Position numbers and translations under genes: made by a program. The notes below the pieces were generated by a model. It had not been told where the DNA came from, made no database searches, and worked only from the letters and a program-made list of their open reading frames with translations. DNA of 64,000 bases from Hippophae tibetana (lineage: Eukaryota; Streptophyta; Magnoliopsida; Rosales; Elaeagnaceae): NCBI GenBank assembly GCA_037013495.1, contig CM072810.1, forward strand, positions 83,684,449 through 83,748,448, read 5' to 3'. Shown in pieces: positions 42,383-53,598 of the stretch; the first letter of the stretch is position 1; every line of letters starts with the position of its first letter.

Positions 42383-44315
42383 TGATGAGTGCTCAAAAAG
42401 CACTAAAATAACCATGATTTTATGCACATTAATTGATTAAAAATATATATATTTATATGTTTTATCATATATTTATATAAATTTGTCTTTTTCGGAATCA
42501 CGGGTATTTTTATTGTTTTTCAGGTATTTTGGCTTAAAAATGCAACTTAAAGACTCAAAGAGGAATACTGGAAGCAATACATCACAAATATATTAATAAA
42601 TAAATGGGGAAAGGTCAACAAATATGGAAAAATTGGACAAAATGGGTCAAAAAGGACAAAAATATCAAAAAGGAGAAAAACGCGCCGCTGCGCCCCAGCG
42701 CCCAACTCCGCCCCAAGCTGCGCGCGCGGCACTGTTCATGCGCGCAGCACTGCGCGCGCGGGTACTGTTCATGCGCGTAGCACTGCGCGCGCGGGTACTG
42801 TTCATGCGCGCAGAACTGCGCGCGGGTATTGTTCATCCGCGCGCCGACACCCATTTTTCACGTGCAGCAGCCCCATGACGTCATGCTGACGTCATCAATG
42901 ACCTCAGCATTTCCATTACGCGTTTTTACATTTTTTTAACATTTTTTTACTCATTTTTTCTCTCCATCATCACCTATAAATACCCCCTTTCCCTTCACTT
43001 CAAACCACACCTTCAAAACACACTTCTCTCTTCTTTCTTTCTCTCTTTTCTTAGATTTTTAGTTTTTCTTATGTTTTCTTAGTTTTTAGCTTTTCTTAGT
43101 TAAATTCTCTTAGATTTAGAGTTCTTCCCTTTTTGGGAAGAACTAGTTATGTTTTTGTAATATTTTAGCTTTTTGATTCAATAAATGGGAGTGCAAATTC
43201 CGCTTGGAGTTTTTCCAGCAACGGGAATAGCGTCGAAGTTCTGTAAGGATTTTATTTTCTTTACAGTTATTTTTATGCTTTATTCTTACATGTTATATTT
43301 AATTTGTCTGTGGTTAAATTTAACTGTGCTGGCTATTTAGTAAACATGATGTAATAATGACGTTGTTATGCTTGCGAAATATTAAATAGGTAAAAATCTC
43401 TAAAATGAATTGATTTTATTTTTATTCATGATTTTATATTAAGAATGTTAGAGAGAAATATATTATTTTTCATTACAAACTTAAACCTGAAAATTAGATT
43501 TTAAGGTTTAGTTATCCGGTCTAATTTAGAGTAGTGCTCTTTTATTTGATGGTACAATCGCCCGGTAGTTAGAGTGAAGCTCTATTTCAAAAGTTTTTAT
43601 AAGAATTATTATCTGAAAATGTATTGACAACATGTTTTCGGTAGTGGTTTTAAAACTTGAAAGTTAGTACTCGGATAGCTAAATTCTTAGGTTTAATTTG
43701 GACACCTTGAATAAAGTTTAAACTGTCTAACCCCACCAAAGGTGGCATTTAAATGGTTCATTTTCAATCTCTTAGAAAAAGGAATTAATTTAATGAGGCA
43801 AATTAGTTATCAACCCCACCCATAGGTGTTAATTGATTTGTTTAGTTAACAAAGAATATCTAACCCCACCAAAGGTGGTATTCATACAAAAAAGGGAGAA
43901 TCAATAAATATCAATTCATATCTTTAATAACCTAGATAATATGAGCAAGCATAATTAACTTAGTTATTATATCCATAAATACTCCGCCATTATAAATGAT
44001 AAAATTTGCATAAATGTTTATTGAATCTATGTTTATTTTTATGTTATTAGATTATATTTAATTAATCTGTACATATGTTTTATTTTTATTAGATTAGGAA
44101 CATAAAAACCAAACTATCGTGACAGGATGTTTAGGATTTAATTTCGTTTTAAAAAGTTTGAATAATAAATTAAAAACCACATACATTTCTTCCTTAGATC
44201 GACCTTGGGAGTATACTTATCATTTTCTTCGAAATGATTCGTGCACTTGCGAGAGTTTTATAAATATTAAAACGAAAGTATTGGCAAGAATCGACGATGT
44301 CGGTTTTCGCCATCA
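42383..44315 (+). mobile_element. Copy D 3' LTR
   Basis: tgatgagtgctc to ttcgccatca. Same features as the 5' LTR: cassette 42680-42845, G-box 42859, TGACGTCA 42876 and 42887, TATA 42975, three hairpins at about 43727-43880. It has an extra segment near 44045-44100 and about 27 bp near 44190 that the 5' LTR lacks. Confidence 0.93.
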
Positions 44316-44820
44316 AGTATACAATAATATTGTTATCTATCTATCCACAGAGCTGTAATGAGTAGTGGGCAATATCTTGAACAAAAAAAATACCTCTAAA
44401 TGCTAGGAACCTTAACTAAATATTTAGCTTAAAATCCCCTTAACTTCCCACTAGCATAACCCTACTCAGTGCCTTCTATTGCTAGGCTTTCTATTACTGC
44501 AACATTGTCCATATTACTCAAATAAGTTTCATACTCTCCCCGGCCTATATCCCTCAAACCATAATAAGTGTTATTATCAAATGGCCTATATCCCTCAAAC
44601 CATAATAAGTGTTATTATCAAACGATCCAAATGAGACTAGTACACCCCATACTTTAACCCTATTTTCGATAGAATTGGGAATATTTGTATGAAATTCCCA
44701 AACCAATGATTATGTGGTAGCTTCTAGTTCTTTAACAAACATTTTCCATCCTAAAGATGCTATCACATTAGTAATACACTCAAATTGGCAATCTTGTCCC
44801 AGTCCAAAGTCCATACCCTT
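44316..44820 (-). pseudogene. 'Putative plant transposon protein' domain remnant, N-terminal side
   Basis: The minus-strand text DFGLGQDCQFECITNVIASL, GWKMFVKELEATT, a stop, LVWEFHTNIPNSIENRVKVW, GVLVSFGSFDNNTYYGLRDI, then GEYETYLSNMDNVAVIESLA, IEGTEWGYASGKLRG and FKILPTTHYSSVDR matches the plant domain I know as Transposase_32 / putative plant transposon protein (family pattern: V-R-G-K ... F ... I-N-x-F/Y-Y-G-L-P-D-I, G-A-x-W, L-P-[ST]-x-H). A 41-bp duplication at 44542-44623 falls in the D-N-N-T-Y-Y-G-L-R-D-I part and shifts the frame. Its role in transposons is unknown. Confidence 0.7.
44542..44623. repeat. 41-bp tandem duplication
   Basis: ggcctatatccctcaaacca... at 44542-44582 and 44583-44623, differing by one base. 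It disrupts the transposon-protein frame. Confidence 0.95.
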
Positions 44821-45839
44821 TTCTACTATAAATATTTTTTTTTATCTTAGCGACCTAATAAAATATGAGTTTGGCCTTACTAGAAAATTTGGCTCTATTA
44901 TATTCAATAAAGGTTTTTGTCTCTTTTTCTTTATTAGTTCTACCTCTTTTAGGTGTTATTTTAAAAATGAATGAAATTAATCTCAAAATTTAAATGTTCA
45001 CAGATAATCCAGATAAAACAACACAATACTTAATTAATCAAAAAAAAAATTCTTACCATTACTTTATTCAAATAGGATTTAAAACTCCTTTTAATCCAAA
45101 ATTTATAAAAATAATCCACATAAATTCATAGAATTTATTTCAAGACTTGATTCCTAACAATCTTTGGTTAATTACTTATGTTGTTTGAAAAAGATGAAAC
45201 TTGAAGAACAAGATAAATATTTTCAAGATTTATTGATTGTTTTCCAAAAACATCAATGGAATGACTAGCAAATAGATAAGAATGGTTTTTGTATAAATAT
45301 TTGAAAGATTGTGGGAAAAAAAATTGTGACTTTTGAGGGTTGACAAGTGTTTTGAAAGGAGAAAAAAACAGTTTTGTGAAAAATATAAAAAAAAAAATTT
45401 GAGTGAAACTATGTTTGGGACGCGTTAGGGCTCATATTTCCATGTTAAATTTACATGCAGATTGTGATATAGTAAAAAGTATGTTGAGGCATGAACCTTT
45501 TGAGACTCTAGAAAAGTCCTACAGAAACACCAGTGTCGCAGCGTAGAAAATAATATGTCGCGGCACGCGTAACTATCCTTCACATTAATTTTACAATTTG
45601 AAACCTCTTTTTTATTATTAATATTATAACTAACTAATAAATTAAATAAAAATACTTAAATTACTATAGTAAAAACACAAAAAATTTTAAAAAATAATAT
45701 TTATAATTAACCTAATACTAATTAAATCAAATCTAAGTAATATTTAAAAATAATTATAAATAAAAATAATTTTTTTTAAAAAATAGTTAATAAAAAAATA
45801 TGACTATCAAATAAAAATAAATTAAAGTAAAATAAAAGG
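44821..45839. other. AT-rich region, no gene seen
   Basis: Mostly AT-rich. A short GC-richer patch at about 45415-45590 (gacgcgttaggg, gtgtcgcagcg, gtcgcggcacgcg) could be the U3 of an old LTR by analogy with family L, but no borders are visible. Confidence 0.3.
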
Positions 45840-46400
45840 AAAATAGGTTACCTCATATCTAGGACTATAGACGTTGCTTGGTGGACTTCATTTTTAATAA
45901 ACTTAATGTCCCCGTGTCATTAAGTTCAGTTGTTGTTTTAGACCAAAAAACATTTCTTTCCCTTACTTTTACAAGTGTTCAACGAACTACTCAACTTATA
46001 CCTCCACATTTTTTATGGAAGCCTACATTGAGTCTAACCTTTTATTGGTTCTAGATTGATTGTCTCTACTAACTTGAATGAAAACATTCAAGTTATCCTC
46101 ATGAGTTTGTTCTTGGAAGGATTTTGAGGCATTTGTTGATGGTATTACTAGGCCTATGGATTTGAATTTTGTGAAAATGAGGGTTATTTTGCCTCCAGGA
46201 GAAATTAGAATGATTTCTCCACCTTGGGTTATAAATATTTGCATTGGGGTCATGGATCTTTTTTAGTACTCATTTAATGCATTAACCTATTTAGGTCCAG
46301 CAACTCCTTCTACTTGGTAGGGACAAGTATCAACACCATGTCCCAATGTACTACACAATCCATATTGTTCTTTGTTAGAAGTGGCATTTGTAGTGAGAAG
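45840..46400 (-). pseudogene. gypsy gag remnant, C-terminal half
   Basis: On minus, YGLCSTLGHGVDTCPYQVEG (about 46365-46310) is a CCHC-like zinc knuckle (C-x2-C-x3-4-H-x4-C). It is followed by VNALNEY and, in a shifted frame, DPNANIYNPRWRNHSNFSWR (family D-P-Y-S-N-T-Y-N-P-G-W-R-N-H-P-N-F-S-W). Downstream, TTTELNDTGTLS-like text resembles the part after the Q-L-A linker. This is gag of an Athila-like gypsy element, the RNA-binding capsid protein. Broken by frameshifts. Confidence 0.7.
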
Positions 46401-46830
46401 CATAACTTCCTTGGTCAGTTATGCAAGTAGCTTGGATACTTATCTACCGGAGTCTATTTCATTAACTCTAACCCGTCACACTTAAGAATTGTTAAAAATA
46501 TTGTGGGTTTGGTTATCCGCACCATTGGTTCAGCTTTTATGCAATAAATTTTGAGGATGAATACGGTTTTGGGTATTAAACGAACATAAAGCAACGGGTA
46601 TGATTCATGTACAATTATATTGATAACCATATCCGCCCGTACCCAAAATTAATTATATTTATTAAATTAAATTATATATTTATTAAAGTAATATATTTAA
46701 AATTAGGGTTTGCTTTTTGACCCAGGTATATACATGAAAGTTATGAAAAAGCTTAACTACTTAAGATTATATTCAGAAATTATGCATCTCTTTCGATTGT
46801 CTACTACCGAATGACGCTTTACTACTCTAC
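46401..46830. other. Unassigned sequence left of copia element 2
   Basis: No gene. 46500-46650 holds gggtttggttatccgc and cgcccgtacccaaaa, imperfect inverted text of the kind found in small hAT-like elements, but no clean termini or target duplication. It was contiguous with 54011 onward before the copia insertion. Confidence 0.3.
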
Positions 46831-46835
46831 CCTCT

Positions 46836-47282
46836 TGTTGGGAAATTACCCAAATTCTCAAAAATTCAGATTTATGAAAAAGCAAGAATAAAAATAAAAC
46901 ACAAATTTGATAACGGAGTTCAGTCAATCTTGCTTACGTCTCCGGACCTACTGCAGATCTTTTTACTGAAAGAGGAGAAATTACACAAGGTGTTTACAAT
47001 ACTCATAACTCACAACCCAATTACACCCAAGAAAATTACTCTCAATTTTCTCTCACAAAAGCTTTTCTCTCAATTGGAATAACACTTTGGATGATTAATT
47101 CATTACAATTACACATCTATTTATAGGAAAATTCACTCCTTGAATTACTTCTTACATTAATGGTTCCTTGAATTACTCCTTGAATTAAGGTCCATGTTTT
47201 GCTCTATGTTTTACTCCTTGTTTTGCTCCATGTTTTGCTCCTTAATTTGCTCCTTAAATTAAGGAGCTTTATAACAATCTCC
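46836..47282 (-). mobile_element. copia element 2, 3' LTR
   Basis: Reads tgttgggaaattac to ataacaatctcc on +. It includes about 50 bp (near 46935-46990, gtctccggacctactgcag) that the 5' LTR lacks. The U3 start seems shortened: the border reads aagtgggagattgttat, whereas the other LTR starts tgttggagattgttat. Slippage between two gagattgtt repeats would explain it. Confidence 0.85.
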
Positions 47283-47289
47283 CACTTGA

Positions 47290-49019
47290 AGACTGATTTC
47301 AATCTTTCTCCACACCTCGATCAATGCATCAGCTTTTCTAGTCTTTGTTACTCTAGCAGACCAACTGAAGTTGAGCACAACTTCAGTTTGTCAATAGTCA
47401 CCACCTTTGTTAACATATCTGCAGGATTTTTGCTTCCTAGAATCTTCTCCAGTATTAACACATCATCTTCCAATAGAGATCTGATGAAGTGAAAACGAAG
47501 TCCAATATGCTTGTTTCTAGAATGAAATGATGAATTCTTTGCCAAGTGTATTGCACTTTGACTATCACTATGCAGAACATTCTTCTTCTGTTTGAATCCT
47601 AGCTCAGTTAACAAACCTTGAAGCCATATCATCTCTTTACTAGCTTCAGTTACTGCTACAAACTCAGCCTCTATAGTGGATAGAGTGACATTTTTTTTGT
47701 ATTTGTGACATCCAACTAACAGTTATAGTTCCAACAGTAAATATATAACCGGTTGTGCTTCTTCCGTGATCAAATTCACCTCCAAAGTCTGCATCTACAT
47801 ACCCTTGTACTTTTAACTCTCCTTTACTAAAGTACAAGCACTTTTTGTGGTGCCTCGTAGATACCTCAAAATCCACTTGACTGCTTCCTAATGAGTTTTC
47901 CTTGGATTTGACATAAATCTGCTAACAACTCCCACTGTATGGCCAATGTCTGGTCTGGTACAGACCATTACGTACATCAAACTTCCAATGGCTGAGGCAT
48001 AAGGAACCTTAGCCATGAATTCTCTCTCTTCCTCTGTTTGAGGGGACTGATCCTTAGATAGGCGAAAATGACTGGCCAAGGGTGTGCTAACTGGCTTGGC
48101 ATCGCCCATGTTGAATCTTTGCAAAACACGATTGATGTACTCTACTTGAGATAACTACAAGGATCCTTTCTTCTTATTTCTTGTGATTTTCATTCCAAGA
48201 ATCTTTTTTGCTAGACCCAAGTCTTTCATGTCACACTCCTTTGACAATTGCTACTTCAACCTTTTAATATCATCCATATCTGAACCTGCTACTAAAATAT
48301 CATCAATATAAAGTAGTAAAATGATATAAGTGGACCTATATCCCTTGAAGTAGCAACAATGGTCAGTATTGCACTTCTGGAAACCTTCCTTGTGCATGAA
48401 GCTGTCAAACTTTCTGTACCATTGTCTCTGGGCTTGTTTCAGGCCTTATAAACTCTGCTTAAGTCTACACACCATATTCTTCTTCCCTCTTTCTGAGAAA
48501 CTTTCTGGCTGGTACATGTATATCTCTTCATCTAAATCTCCATGAAGGAATGCAGTCTTCACATCCAACTATTCAAGATGAAGATCTTCAATGGCTACAA
48601 TACTCAATACTGATCTGATAGTATTGAGCTTCACAACGGGAGCGAAAATGTCAGTGTAGTCAACTCCTTCCTTCTGTTGAAACCCTTTGATAACTAGACG
48701 GGCTTTGTATCTCTTGGAACCATCATACTCCTCTTTCACCCGGTACACCCATTTGTTGTGAAGTGCCTTATTTCCTATAGGTAACTCAGCAAGTTCTCAT
48801 GTCTGGTTGGAGATGAGAGATTTCATTTCTTCTTTCATAAGAACTCCCACTTGTTGGAATCTCGAGTCTGACAAGCTTCATCATAGCATTCAGGCTCCCT
48901 TCCATCAGTCAGCAACATAGAGTTCATGTATCTCCTGTTAGGCACATGAGGTCGAGAGGTCGAGAAGGCCTTCTCAATACAGGAGCTGGAGTAAGAGGTT
49001 GTGGTGTTTCGGAATGCTC
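47290..49019 (-). pseudogene. copia RT and RNase H remnant (element 2)
   Basis: From right to left: a linker piece before RT (about 48900-49019), RT fragments including a YILLLYIDDIL-like region (about 48330-48290), then MQRFNMGDAKPVSTPLASHF (48124 leftwards), YASAIGSLMYVMVCTRPDIG, YVDADFGGEFDHGRSTTGYI (RNase H first Asp), HSDSQSAIHLAKNSSFHSRN and IGLRFHFIRS. The K-H-I-D/E step reads K-H-I-G, a changed residue. Stops and frame changes occur, e.g. near 47890 and 48130. Confidence 0.85.
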
Positions 49020-51147
49020 TGTACTGATGAGTGCTCAAAAAGCACTAAAATTACCATGATTTTATGCACATTAATTGATTAAAAATATATATATTTATAT
49101 GTTTTATCATATATTTATATAAATTTGTCTTTTTTGGAATCACGGGTATTTTTATTGTTTTTCAGGTATTTTCGCTTAAAAACGCAACTTAAAGACTGAA
49201 ATAGGAATACTGGAAGCAATACATCACAAATATATTAATAAATAAATGAGTAAAGGTCAACAAATATGGAAAAATTGGACAAAATGGGTCAAAAATTTCA
49301 AAAAGGAGGAAATTGTGCACGCCAGCGCCCAGCCATGCGCAGCACGCCCCACGTCCGTGCGCATCAGCGCGCGCCTTGTTCCAGTTCCACGCACACCCGC
49401 GCACCCGTCTCCTGATCCCGCGCGCACAGCGCCTGCCTTCCGCACGCGCCCTACGCGCCCCAACTGCCCTCCGCGCACACCGCTGCCATTTCGCCCCATT
49501 TTCGCGCACATCCACCCATATGACGTCATGCTGACGTCAGCAATCACCACTCCACGTTTCCACCATTTTGCACCCAATTTTTCTCCTCATTCTCACCTAT
49601 AAATACACCCCTTCTCTTCACTTCATACCACACCTCAAAACATATTCTCTTCTCTCTTTCTTTCTCTCATTTCTTAGATTTTTTAGTTTTTTTATTTTTT
49701 CTTAGTTTTTAGCTTTTCTTAGTTAATTTCTCCTAGTTTTAGAGTTCTTCCTTTTTTGGGAAGAACTAGTTATTTTTTTTGTAATTAATTAGCTTTTTGA
49801 TTCAATAAATAGGAGTGAAAATACCGCTTGGAGGTTTTCCAACAACGGGAATAGCATCGAAGTTCTGTAAGGATTTTATTTTCTTTACAGTTATTTTTTA
49901 TGTTTTATTCTTACATGTTATATTTAATTTGTATGTGATTAAATTTAACTATGCTGGCTCTTTGTAAACATGATATAATAATAACGTTGTTATGCTTGCG
50001 AAATATTAAATAGGTAAAAATCTCTAAAATGAATTGATTTTATTTTTATTCAAGATTTTATATTAAGAATGTTAGAGAGAAATATATTATTTTTCATTAC
50101 AAACTTAAATCTGAAAATTAGATTTTAAGGTTTAGTTATCCGGTCTAATTTAAAGTAGTGCTCTTTTATTTGTTAGTACAATCGCCCGGTAGTTAGAGTG
50201 AAACTCTATTTCAAAAGTTTTTTATAAGAATTATTATCTGAAAATGTATTGACAACATGTTTTTAGTAGTAGTTTTAAAACTCTAAAGTTAGTACTCGGA
50301 TAATTAAATTCATAGGTTTAATTTGGACACCTTGAATAAAGTTTAAACTGTCTAACCCCACCAAAGGTGGCATTACATGGTTCATTTTCAATCTCTTAGA
50401 AAAAAGGAACTAATTTAATTAACCAAATTAGTTATCAACCCCACCCATAGGTGTTAATTCATTTGTTTAGTTAACAAAGAATATCTAACCCCACCAAAGG
50501 TGGTATTCATACAAAAAAAGGAGAATCAATATATATCAATTCATATCTTTAATAACCTATATAGTATGAGCAAGCATAATTAACTTAGTTATTATATCCA
50601 TAAATACTCCACTATTATAAAAGATAAAATTTGCATAAATATTTATTGAATCTATGTTTATTTTTATGTAAGTAGATTAAAAACACAAAACCCAAAATAT
50701 CGTGACAGAATGTTTAGGATTAAATTTCGTTTTTAAAAGTTTGAATAATAAATTAAAAACCACATACATTCCTTCCTTAGATCGACCTTGGGAGTATACT
50801 TATCAATTTCTATGAAATTATTCGTGCACTTGCGAGAGTTTTATAAATATAAAACCAAAGTATTGGCAAGAATCGACGGCGCGATTTCCTCCTTTTTGAC
50901 CTTTTTGACCCATTTTGTCCAATTTTTCCATATTTGTTGACCTTTCCTCATTTATTTATTAATATATTTGTTATGTATTGCTTCCAGTATTCCTCTTTCA
51001 GTCTTTAAGTTACGTTTTTAAGTGAAAATACCTAAAAAACAATAAAAATACCCGTGATTCTGAAAAGGACAAATTTATATATTTTTAATCAATTAATGTG
51101 CATAAAATCATGGTAATTTTAGTGCCTTTTAAGCACTCATCATGTAC
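49020..51147. mobile_element. Family L insertion with inverted U3 ends, copy E, with TSD
   Basis: Element 49025-51142 flanked by tgtac (49020-49024 and 51143-51147). 49025-50879 is a forward LTR, complete except for about 17 bp of its U5 end. 50880-51142 is the reverse complement of the first about 260 bp of an LTR. Both outer ends are therefore U3 ends (tgatgagtgc ... gcacttcatca-type). The forward LTR has its own GC-rich cassette (49315-49515), TGACGTCA at 49521 and 49532, TATA at 49598 and the three hairpins. There is no internal domain. It splits copia element 2 between integrase and RT. Confidence 0.9.
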
Positions 51148-52140
51148 TGCTCTGTCCAACAAGTTCCTCTGGCTATTGACTTGTTACAATTGGTTCTGTT
51201 GCGGAACTATCTGGGACATCATCTGCATCTACAAATACTAACTCATTCTGCTCTAAGCCATTGGCGTCTATTTTATGCATGTCCTTATACATCACTCTTT
51301 CATTGAAAATCACATCTCTGCTACGGATAACTTTCTTCATTTCGTCATCCCAAATGCGGTAGCCAAACTCATCCTCACCATAGCCGATGAATGTGCATTT
51401 CTTGGATTTGGGATCAAGCTTATTCTTGTCTTGATCACTGATATGCACAAATGCTACACAGCCAAAAAAATTTAGATGTGATAGTTTCACCTCTTTTCCG
51501 CTCCATACCTCCTCTGGTATTCTATGCTCTAATGGAACAGATGGGCCTCGGTTGATCGTGTAAGCTGCCGTGTTGACTACTTCTGCCCAGAACTGCTTCG
51601 GTAAACCTGACTATATATGAATGCTTCTAGCTCTTTCTGTTAACGTTCGGTTCATATGCTCAGTTATACCATTGTGTTGAGGGATACCTGGCACAGTTCT
51701 TTCCATTCTGATCCCATGCTCATAGAAAAAAATTTTGAATCTGGTATCTTCATATTCACCACCATTATCGGTTCTGAGATTTTTTATCTTTAAACCCGTC
51801 TCATTTTCCACCATAGCTTTCCATCTTTTGAAAGCCTCAAATACTTCAAACTTATGCTTTAGAAAGTAAACTCATACCTTCCGAGAGTGATCATCGATGA
51901 AAGTCACGAAGTAGTGTTTCCCACCAATAGATGAGACAGTCGTTGGTCCCCAAACATTAGAGTGAATAAGCTCTAGCCTTTTCTTCTTTGGGGTTCTGAC
52001 ACTTGTCTGAAAGCTGACTCTCTTTTGCTTTCCAAGTATGTAATCTTCGCACATGTCCATCTCTACAGACAGTAGACCTGGAAGTTTTCCTTTTGAGTGC
52101 ATAATTTTCATCCCCTTCTCACTCATGTGGCCTAGTCTCT
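51148..52140 (-). pseudogene. copia integrase remnant (element 2)
   Basis: MSEKGMKIMHSKGKLPGL, CEDYILGKQKRVSFQTS, LELIHSNVWGPTTVSSIGGK (first catalytic D reads N in HSNVWGP; family HTDVWGP), FVTFIDDHSRKV, a stop near 51870, NLRTDNGGEYEDTRF (second D kept), VPGIPQHNGITEHMNRTL (catalytic E kept). The C-terminal NFFGCVAFVHISDQDKNKLD follows, then KSKKCTFIGYGEDEFGYRIW. Stops and the D-to-N change make it inactive. Confidence 0.88.
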
Positions 52141-52560
52141 AGTGCCACAGATTTGGTGTTTCATTTCCTACTGCAATTGTGATTGAACAACGTGCCTCTA
52201 TTGTCATGTAAAGCGTGCCAATTTTCTTGCCTCGAGCAACTGTCATTGCACCCTTTGAAATCTTACAATCATCACCATGGAAGATCGTAGTGTAGCCTTC
52301 ACTGGCTAACTGCCCCACTGAGATTAAGTTCCTTCTGAGATCGGGAATATGCCTGACATCCTTCAGTTCCCAAACAGATCCGTTCAACTTAATCTTCACT
52401 ACACCTTTGCCAATAATAACACATGGTTGATCATCACCAAGATATACCTTTCCAAGGTTTCCGGGACATATCTCTCGAAGAATTCTTTCTGTGAAGTAGC
52501 ATGGAACGATGCTTCAGAGTCTAACACCCAAGATTCTTCCTTGCTCTCCAAAGAGCATAT
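52141..52560 (-). pseudogene. copia protease remnant (element 2)
   Basis: SWVLDSEASFHAT replaces the catalytic D-S-G-A-S of the pepsin-like retrotransposon protease with D-S-E-A-S, losing the conserved Gly. It continues to the region ahead of RHIPDLRRNLISVGQLASEG, GYTTIFHGDDCKI and GTLYMT. It would cut the polyprotein into gag and enzymes. Confidence 0.82.
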
Positions 52561-53407
52561 CAATGCATCATCCCCTCCTGAGGTGAAAGTAACATTTGCC
52601 TCTGCCTTCACTTGTTTGTTCTTCGGTGCACTCTTGCACTGATTTTTGTAGTGCACTGGTTCTTCCACAATTCCAACACTCGATAGTCTTCGAGCTATGG
52701 GAGTTATTAAAATTCCTGGATTTGGACCTCCTGTCCTTTGATCTACCTCGGTAGTCTGTTCTTCCACGTCCATTCCCTTTGGTTGAATTTCTTCCTCTTG
52801 ACTCTGTATGCAAAACTTAAGAAGTTGACGATTCACTTGACTCTCTACGTCGGATCTCTTCACTGAGAACCATATCACAAACATCGTCAAATTTCAACTT
52901 ATTGCTTCCTGACGAGTTACTCACATCCGTGACAGTAGCATTCCAACTTTCTGGTAAAGAAGACAAAAGTATCAATGCTCGTACTTCTTCATCGAATTCA
53001 ATTTCCACTTAACTCAACTGGGTTGTGACTGTGTTGAGTTCATTGAGATGTTGAGCTACCAATGCGCCTTCATTCATCGGCAAATTGAACAAACGCCTCA
53101 TCAAGTGCAATTTATTTGAGGTTGATGGATTCTCATACATATTGGAGAGAGCTTCCATAAGACCCTTCATGGTCTTTTCCTTTGCTATGTTGAAAGTAAC
53201 ATTACGAGATAATGTCAATCGAATAACTCTGAGGGCTTGTCTGTCTAGAAGATTCCAATCTTCTTCCTTCATAGCCTCTGGCTTCTTCCCTGAGAGAGGT
53301 TGATATAGATTTCTTTGATACAGATAATCTTCTATCTACATTTTCCAAAACCCGAAATCTGTGCCATCAAATTTCTCGAGTTTCACCCTACCTTCATCTA
53401 CGGCCAT
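52561..53407 (-). pseudogene. copia gag remnant (element 2)
   Basis: A start codon at 53407 opens VKLEKFDGTDFGFWKM, then a stop, IEDYLYQRNLYQPL, EDWNLLDRQALRVIRLTLSR, MKGLMEALSNMYENPSTSNK, LHLMRRLFNLPMNEGALVAQ, then in further frames ALILLSSLPESWNATVTDVS and a zinc-knuckle start IECWNCGRTSALQKSV. The His and last Cys of the knuckle lie in a shifted frame. Typical Tnt1-like gag of about 250-300 residues, with at least three frame breaks. Confidence 0.85.
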
Positions 53408-53582
53408 TGCTCCCACTCAAATCTGACTTCCTCCGGATCGTTTCTGACTATTTCTGTAAACCACCGTGTATTAGAACACCTCCATCAACGAAAAAATATC
53501 ATCGGCAAAATTTCACTATTCACGTAATTCACTATTCATGTAAATAGTAACTTTGTAGAAAATTGACAGAAATGATCACCAA

Positions 53583-53597
53583 TAGCTCTGATACGAG
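53583..53597 (-). promoter_or_regulatory. Initiator tRNA-Met primer binding site (element 2)
   Basis: tagctctgatacga on + is the reverse complement of TCGTATCAGAGCTA, one or two changes from the TGGTATCAGAGC site common to copia elements, 2 bp from the 5' LTR end. Confidence 0.8.
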
Positions 53598-53598
53598 T

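Larger units (their letters stand above)
36875..44320 (+). mobile_element. Intact family L element, copy D, with TSD
   Basis: A complete LTR retrotransposon of 7,436 bp (36880-44315) flanked by agtat at 36875-36879 and 44316-44320. LTRs start tgatgagtgctc and end catca. The 5' LTR is 1,852 bp, the 3' LTR 1,933 bp. The internal domain of about 3.65 kb has no gag or pol, only AT-rich repeats and conserved palindromes, so the element is non-autonomous, in the style of LARDs (large LTRs around a conserved non-coding core). The LTRs are nearly identical apart from indels, so insertion is recent. It interrupts a minus-strand transposon-protein frame. Confidence 0.93.

Noticed and set aside
46023-46253. 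Open frame of 76 codons on minus as a gene
   Set aside because: It is a shifted frame of the gypsy gag remnant; the gag text is in the neighbouring frame.
46500-46650. Possible small hAT-like element with gggtttggttatccgc and cgcccgtacccaaaa arms
   Set aside because: Arms are imperfect and no 8-bp duplication could be found. Left as unassigned sequence.
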